From: JAHJQQ01 sp964458835
GTDB lineage: Bacteria; Pseudomonadota; Gammaproteobacteria; Thiohalobacterales; Thiohalobacteraceae
DNA: 9,351 bases
Direction: 5' to 3'
NCBI GenBank assembly: GCA_964458835.1
Contig: CAYWKV010000120.1
Span: 1-9,351 of the forward strand
Under the pieces are notes generated by a model. It was not told the DNA's origin, ran no database searches, and saw nothing but the letters and a program-made list of their open reading frames with translations. Of the stretch, positions 6,236 to 9,351 are shown piece by piece. Both the position numbers and the translations under genes were made by a program. Each line of letters opens with the position of its first letter. The first letter of the stretch is position 1.

Positions 6236-6391
6236 CCTGGAAACCGTCTTTGCCGCGGAACCACACAGAACGGCACGGGCACGATGCCATGCTTCACCCT
6301 ACCGCCTGCCGTACCTGCCATGTACCGGGCCGAAATCTCCGAATGCGGATTCATTGCAGTGTCTTCCGTGGCTGAAACGCGTTTTTCAGGA
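6236..6391 (-). repeat. Intergenic palindromic repeat, copy D
   Basis: Minus-orientated copy of the A/B/E family. Core 6252-6372 is 121 bp, ten shorter than the others because the left arm has one fewer CACGGAA unit. Read on the minus strand it keeps GCCACGGAAGACAC, CAATGAATCCG, TACATGGCAGGT and GTGAAGC in the same order as copy E. Outer inverted ends are ATCCTGGAAACCG (6234-6246) and, on the minus strand from the other end, ATCCTGAAAAACG. It occupies the entire gap between the yoaA stop and the tsaB start. No direct repeat at its ends was found. Confidence 0.78.
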
Positions 6392-8320
6392 TCATGCCTG
6401 CGCCTCGTGCGCGTCCGCGGCGGAAAAGAATGCCCGCACCTCGTCCAGCCGCTGCGTCACCGGCATGAGCGGCAGGCTGGCGCGGAAGATGCGCCCGTAA
6501 CTCTTGCCCAGCAGGCGTGGATCGCACAGCACCAGCACGCCGCGGTCGTCGACGTCGCGGATCAGCCGGCCGACGCCCTGCTTGAGCGCGATCACGGCGT
6601 CCGGTATCTGGACATCCACGAAGGGATTGCCGCCGGCCGCGCGCAACGCATCGATGCGTGCCTGCAGCACGGGATCGCCCGGCGACGCAAACGGCAGCTT
6701 GTCGATCAGCACCAGTGACAGGGCCGCGCCACGCACATCCACGCCCTCCCAGAAGCTGCCCGTGCCGAGCAGCACCGCATTGCCCAGCCGGCGGAAGCGC
6801 GCCAGCAACTCCGCGCGCGGCGCCTGCCCCTGCACCAGCAGCGGATACTCGATGTCGCCGTCGAGCGCGGCGGCGGCCTCCTGCAGGGCGCGGTGACTGG
6901 TGAACAGCAGGAAGGCGCGTCCACCGCTGGCGGCGACGGCCTGGCGCGCGATGCGGACCACTGCGCCGGTGTAGGCGTCGGCGCGCGGATCGGGCATGTC
7001 CGGCGGCAGGTACAGCAGTGCGTGGTGCGCATAGTCGAACGGGCTTTCCAGACGCACGGTGCGCGGCCGGTCGAGGCCCAGCGCCGCGACGTAATGATCG
7101 AAGCTCTCGCCCACCGCCAGCGTCGCCGAAGTGAATATCCAGGTGGTGTCGAGCGCATCGAGCCGGGCGCGGAACTGGGGGGCGACCGACAGCGGCGTGC
7201 AGTGGATGGCGAAACTCCGCGTAAAGGTCTCGAACCAGTGGACGTGTTCCTGCGGCGGCTGCCCGGCAGTCAGCTGCAGGCGCCCGGCCAGGCGCTCGGC
7301 GCGCTGCCAGCAGTTCTCGAGACCGCGGCCGCGCGGCGCCGCCGCCTGCAGCCAGGCACGCAGTACCTCCAGCCGTTCGCCGAGCGCAGCCAGCGCCGCC
7401 CGCACCCGGCGGTCATCGGCCACGGCCGCCCAGGGCTGGCGGCGATTGCCGGTGCCCAGCGCCAGCCGCAGTTCCGCCACCGCCTGTTCGAGCTCTGTTG
7501 CGGCCGCCGGCAGGTCGGCCATGTCGCCGGCCTCGCGCAGGTGTTCCTGCACGGCATCGCGCGCCAGCCCCGCCAGCTGGCGGCTGCCCAGGCTCACACT
7601 GAAGAACTGACTGGCGACGTCGGGGATCTGATGCGCCTCGTCGACGATCACCGCATCCACGCCCGGCAGCAGCTCGCCGAAGCCCTCTTCCTTGAGCGCC
7701 ATGTCGGCGAACAGCAGGTGATGGTTGATCACCAGCAGATCGGCGTCCTGTGCCGCGCGGCGCGCCTTGACGACGAAGCAGTCGTTGAAATTCGGGCAGT
7801 CGCCACCCACGCAGTTGTCGCTGGTGGAGGTGACCCGCGGCCACAGCGGCGAATCCTCGGCGACCTCGCCGAGCTCGCGGATGTCGCCGCTGCGGGTGCG
7901 CCCCGCCCAGCCACGTACCGCCTCGAGGTCGGCGGCCTGCGCGCGGCTGGCGAAGCGCCCCTCCGCCGCCGCGAGATCCAGCCGGTGCAGGCACAGGTAA
8001 TTCGCCCGGCCCTTGAGCAGCGCGGTGCGCGCACTGACGCCCAGTGCCTGGCGCACCGCGGGCAGATCGCGGTCGAACAACTGGTCCTGCAGATGCTTGG
8101 TGCCGGTGGAGACGATGATCTTGCGGCCCGACAGCAGCGCCGGCACGAGGTAGGCGAAGGTCTTGCCGGTGCCGGTGCCGGCCTCGACGACCAGTGTCGA
8201 CCGGTCACGGAGGCTGGCGGCGACCGCCTCGGCCATGTCGCGCTGCGCGGTGCGCGGCGCATAGCCGGGCAACGCGCGGGCCAGCAGACCGGTGGTGGAA
8301 AAGACGTCGGTGAGATTCAT
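6392..8320 (-). CDS. yoaA: YoaA-type ATP-dependent DNA helicase (XPD/DinG-like, Fe-S)
   Basis: Superfamily 2 helicase, 642 residues (E. coli YoaA 636). Seen: YAPRTAQRDMAEAV (20-33, Q-motif region), Walker A EAGTGTGKT (46-54), motif Ia STGTKHLQDQL (71-81), the four Fe-S cysteines C110, C170, C175 and C181, motif II VDEAH (226-230), TSATL in the middle, GSFWEGVDV and LIDKLPFASP later, and motif VI QGVGRLIRD (581-589). Known: XPD-like 5'-3' helicases with a 4Fe-4S cluster; E. coli YoaA works with the polymerase III chi subunit in repair of stalled forks, while DinG acts on R-loops. Gene order yoaA-tsaB and length favour YoaA over DinG. Start ATG 8320 gives MNLTDVF; no Shine-Dalgarno is visible in front of it because repeat E ends seven bases upstream. 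A 611-codon open frame on the other strand is a shadow. Confidence 0.94.
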   Translation of the reverse strand: MNLTDVFSTTGLLARALPGYAPRTAQRDMAEAVAASLRDRSTLVVEAGTGTGKTFAYLVPALLSGRKIIVSTGTKHLQDQLFDRDLPAVRQALGVSARTALLKGRANYLCLHRLDLAAAEGRFASRAQAADLEAVRGWAGRTRSGDIRELGEVAEDSPLWPRVTSTSDNCVGGDCPNFNDCFVVKARRAAQDADLLVINHHLLFADMALKEEGFGELLPGVDAVIVDEAHQIPDVASQFFSVSLGSRQLAGLARDAVQEHLREAGDMADLPAAATELEQAVAELRLALGTGNRRQPWAAVADDRRVRAALAALGERLEVLRAWLQAAAPRGRGLENCWQRAERLAGRLQLTAGQPPQEHVHWFETFTRSFAIHCTPLSVAPQFRARLDALDTTWIFTSATLAVGESFDHYVAALGLDRPRTVRLESPFDYAHHALLYLPPDMPDPRADAYTGAVVRIARQAVAASGGRAFLLFTSHRALQEAAAALDGDIEYPLLVQGQAPRAELLARFRRLGNAVLLGTGSFWEGVDVRGAALSLVLIDKLPFASPGDPVLQARIDALRAAGGNPFVDVQIPDAVIALKQGVGRLIRDVDDRGVLVLCDPRLLGKSYGRIFRASLPLMPVTQRLDEVRAFFSAADAHEAQA

Positions 8321-8329
8321 GAGATATCA
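8319..8329. repeat. Left copy of 11-bp direct repeat flanking element E
   Basis: ATGAGATATCA here is identical to 8535-8545. It overlaps two bases of the yoaA start codon. The pair brackets repeat E exactly, as a target-site duplication would; if the last CA belongs to the element end, the duplication is 9 bp (ATGAGATAT). Confidence 0.75.
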
Positions 8330-8534
8330 CTGCGGTCCCATTGCTTTTACCCCGAAAACACGTATTGCAGCCACGGAAGCACACGGAAAAACCCAGGCCG
8401 GACCATTTGGCTTCACATAGCGTCCCACATCACCTGCCATGTGCCGAACCGGCACCTCGCGACACGGATTCATTTCGGTGTCTTCCGTGTGCTTCCGTGG
8501 CAGATCCGGTTTTTGGGTTTATGGGACAGCAGTG
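8328..8534 (-). mobile_element. MITE-like element, copy E of the palindromic repeat family
   Basis: About 207 bp with no plausible gene. Terminal inverted repeats begin CACTGCGGTCCCAT (8328-8341) and, on the other strand from 8534, CACTGCTGTCCCAT: 13 of 14 identical. Inside these the arms continue to GCCACGGAAGCACACGGAA on both sides (8370-8388 and its complement 8483-8501), identical over 19 bases. Core 8370-8501 is 132 bp and aligns with copy B end to end. Flanked by the direct repeat ATGAGATATCA. Known: short elements with terminal inverted repeats, a target duplication and no transposase are non-autonomous transposon derivatives (MITEs); 9-bp duplications occur in several IS families, so the parent cannot be named. 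Confidence 0.8.
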
Positions 8535-8545
8535 ATGAGATATCA
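8535..8545. repeat. Right copy of 11-bp direct repeat flanking element E
   Basis: ATGAGATATCA, identical to 8319-8329. Removing the element and one copy would restore a continuous sequence in which the stretch beginning with the REP hairpin led directly into the yoaA start. Confidence 0.75.
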
Positions 8546-8560
8546 AACCATGACACCTGC

Positions 8561-8624
8561 GGGGGCGGGCTTGGCCGCGAACGGTGGTGGCGAAACCGTT
8601 CGCGGCCCAAGGCCGCTCCTACAG
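8561..8624 (-). repeat. REP-type hairpin (GTAGGAGCGG family)
   Basis: Arms 8570-8585 and 8595-8611 pair over 16 bases with one bulged C, loop of 9. On the minus strand the element opens CTGTAGGAGCGGCCTTGGGC, the head sequence of REP elements common in Pseudomonas, Xanthomonas and relatives, whose spread is linked to RAYT (TnpA-REP) transposases. It follows the stop of the nuclease-like gene by 21 bases and may stabilise or end its transcript. Unrelated in sequence to copies A-E. Confidence 0.85.
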
Positions 8625-8645
8625 AGGCATCGCATCCTGCACGGC

Positions 8646-9158
8646 TCAGCGGCCGGACTGGTTGTCCCAGAGCTCGTCGCCGATCTCACCCTCTTCGCGC
8701 GTCCACACCAGCCGGCCGATGGCCTTGAACTTGGCCACCGAGAGCAGGCCGCGTTTGGCGCGCCGGCTGCCTTCGGATTCGGCGACCGCCTCGAGCAGCG
8801 CATCGCGTTCCGCCTCGTAGATTTCGAAGGGCTCGTAGTCCTCGTCCATGAGCACCAGCAGCACGCTGTCCCAGTCCTGGCCGGTTTTCAACTGGCCGAT
8901 GCGGTGGCCGCCCTTGGTGTCGTCGAAGATGGTGCGGCTCTTGATCTGGATGCGCCTGCCCCGGCGCTCGCCGCTGCGGCCGACGGCGTCGTAGCCGAGC
9001 GCTTCGTCCTTGGCGAGTTCCAGGTCGAGCAGGCGGGCGGCATCGTTCTCGGCGATCTCGCCGCTGATGCCCGGCAACGGCTTGCCGGTCGCGCGCCGGT
9101 ATTCGGCGGCCAGCCGGCGCGCCTCGGCGATCAGTTTGTCGACGGCGTAGACGGTCAC
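8646..9158 (-). CDS. Nuclease-like protein of unknown role (possibly DUF6998 family)
   Basis: A protein of 170 residues from GTG 9158. Seen: a helical N-terminus VDKLIAEARRLAAEYRRATG (6-25), GISGEIAENDAARLLDLEL (30-48), GYDAVG (55-60), RIQIKSR (69-75), then WDSVLLVLMDEDYEPFEIYE (counting on from about 93) and LSVAKFKAIGRLVW near the end. The order E34/E37, D57, Q71-x-K73 resembles the active site of PD-(D/E)XK nucleases that use QxK. From memory the pattern GEIAE...GYDA...QIK matches DUF6998-annotated proteins, but I could not check. Start: an ATG at 9269 would add 37 low-complexity residues; the GTG has GGGGGG ending five bases upstream and the homology-like part begins just after. No neighbour indicates a restriction or toxin partner. 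Cytosolic, no signal peptide. Confidence 0.75.
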   Translation of the reverse strand: MTVYAVDKLIAEARRLAAEYRRATGKPLPGISGEIAENDAARLLDLELAKDEALGYDAVGRSGERRGRRIQIKSRTIFDDTKGGHRIGQLKTGQDWDSVLLVLMDEDYEPFEIYEAERDALLEAVAESEGSRRAKRGLLSVAKFKAIGRLVWTREEGEIGDELWDNQSGR

Positions 9159-9226
9159 CCTGCCCCCCTGGCCCAGGTCGCGCCCGCCGGATTCCGTGCC
9201 CGGCCAACCCCGGCGATGCTGGGGCG

Positions 9227-9232
9227 ATTGTA
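9227..9232 (-). promoter_or_regulatory. Candidate -10 element for the nuclease-like gene
   Basis: TACAAT on the minus strand, about 70 bases upstream of the GTG start, in a GC-rich region. No -35 match at 16-18 bases spacing. It supports the GTG start over the ATG at 9269, which would put the hexamer inside the gene. Confidence 0.28.
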
Positions 9233-9290
9233 CACGAATGTCCGTGGGGTGCCGCCGGTTCCGCCGCACCCGGCAGCGGCGCGCGCGGGT

Positions 9291-9351
9291 CTATTCGAGG
9301 CGACCCGCCCGGTCCTCGGCGGCGCGCGCGCCCTGCGCGTCGCCCTGGGCC
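9291..9351 (-). CDS. Possible 3' end of an unidentified minus-strand gene
   Basis: From the right edge the minus strand reads without stop through about 19 codons, AQGDAQGARAAEDRAGRLE, to a TAG at 9293-9291. Ala, Arg, Gly and acidic residues dominate, giving no family. The open frame is too short to prove coding; the direction matches its neighbours. Bases 9159-9290 hold only the candidate -10 element. Confidence 0.3.
   Translation of the reverse strand, partial: AQGDAQGARAAEDRAGRLE

Noticed and set aside
8341..8535. 64-codon frame within repeat E
   Set aside because: Lies fully within the mobile-like element, has no ribosome-binding site, and is better explained by nucleotide-level repeat conservation.
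6893..8728. Plus-strand open frame of 611 codons opposite yoaA and running into repeat E
   Set aside because: Antisense shadow of a clear Fe-S helicase gene in GC-biased DNA; its translation is low-complexity Arg/Gly/Ala/His and its end enters repeat DNA.

Overview
The window is high-GC DNA from a gammaproteobacterium. The left-hand order surE-pcm-yqaA-nlpD is the conserved block that normally leads to rpoS, and yoaA-tsaB is also adjacent in Escherichia coli. Codon use is strongly GC3-biased throughout, so there are long antisense open frames, which I treat as shadows. A Pseudomonas/Xanthomonas-type REP hairpin and a DsrC-family gene also fit this class. I cannot name the genus. All genes look like chromosomal housekeeping or small accessory genes; I see no phage, CRISPR array, tRNA or rRNA.

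Layout, left to right. Bases 1-2447 (minus strand) hold surE (nucleotidase), pcm (isoaspartyl repair), yqaA (DedA-like membrane protein) and the N-terminal part of nlpD (LysM lipoprotein, cut by the window edge). Bases 2448-2816 are a divergent intergenic region with repeat copy A. Bases 2817-5014 (plus strand) hold an Smr-domain gene, repeat copy B, a short CbiX-type chelatase overlapping ycgN by 4 bases, then a well-formed sigma70-type promoter driving a DsrC/TusE-family gene that lacks both signature cysteines. Bases 5024-8320 (minus) hold yoaA (XPD-like Fe-S helicase), repeat copy D, tsaB (tRNA t6A factor), palindromic repeat C and a small gene of unknown function. Bases 8321-8645 hold repeat copy E and a REP hairpin. 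Bases 8646-9158 (minus) encode a small nuclease-like protein of a family I provisionally call DUF6998-like. The last 60 bases may hold the 3' end of another minus-strand gene.

The most interesting content lies between the genes. Four intergenic regions (A, B, D, E) carry copies of one element: a core of about 131 bp bounded by GCCACGG and CCGTGGC, with arms made of roughly 10-bp units and further inverted flanks outside them. The copies align through their middles, not just their arms, and all four point the same way relative to the gene downstream. Copy E has longer terminal inverted repeats and is flanked by a perfect 11-bp direct repeat, which looks like a target-site duplication at the start codon of yoaA. 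Copy D fills the whole gap between yoaA and tsaB, so the tsaB ribosome-binding region lies in the element. A fifth repeat (C) is a related nested palindrome built on a 9-bp unit. Together they look like a non-autonomous, MITE-like family that inserts into operon junctions and ends next to start codons.
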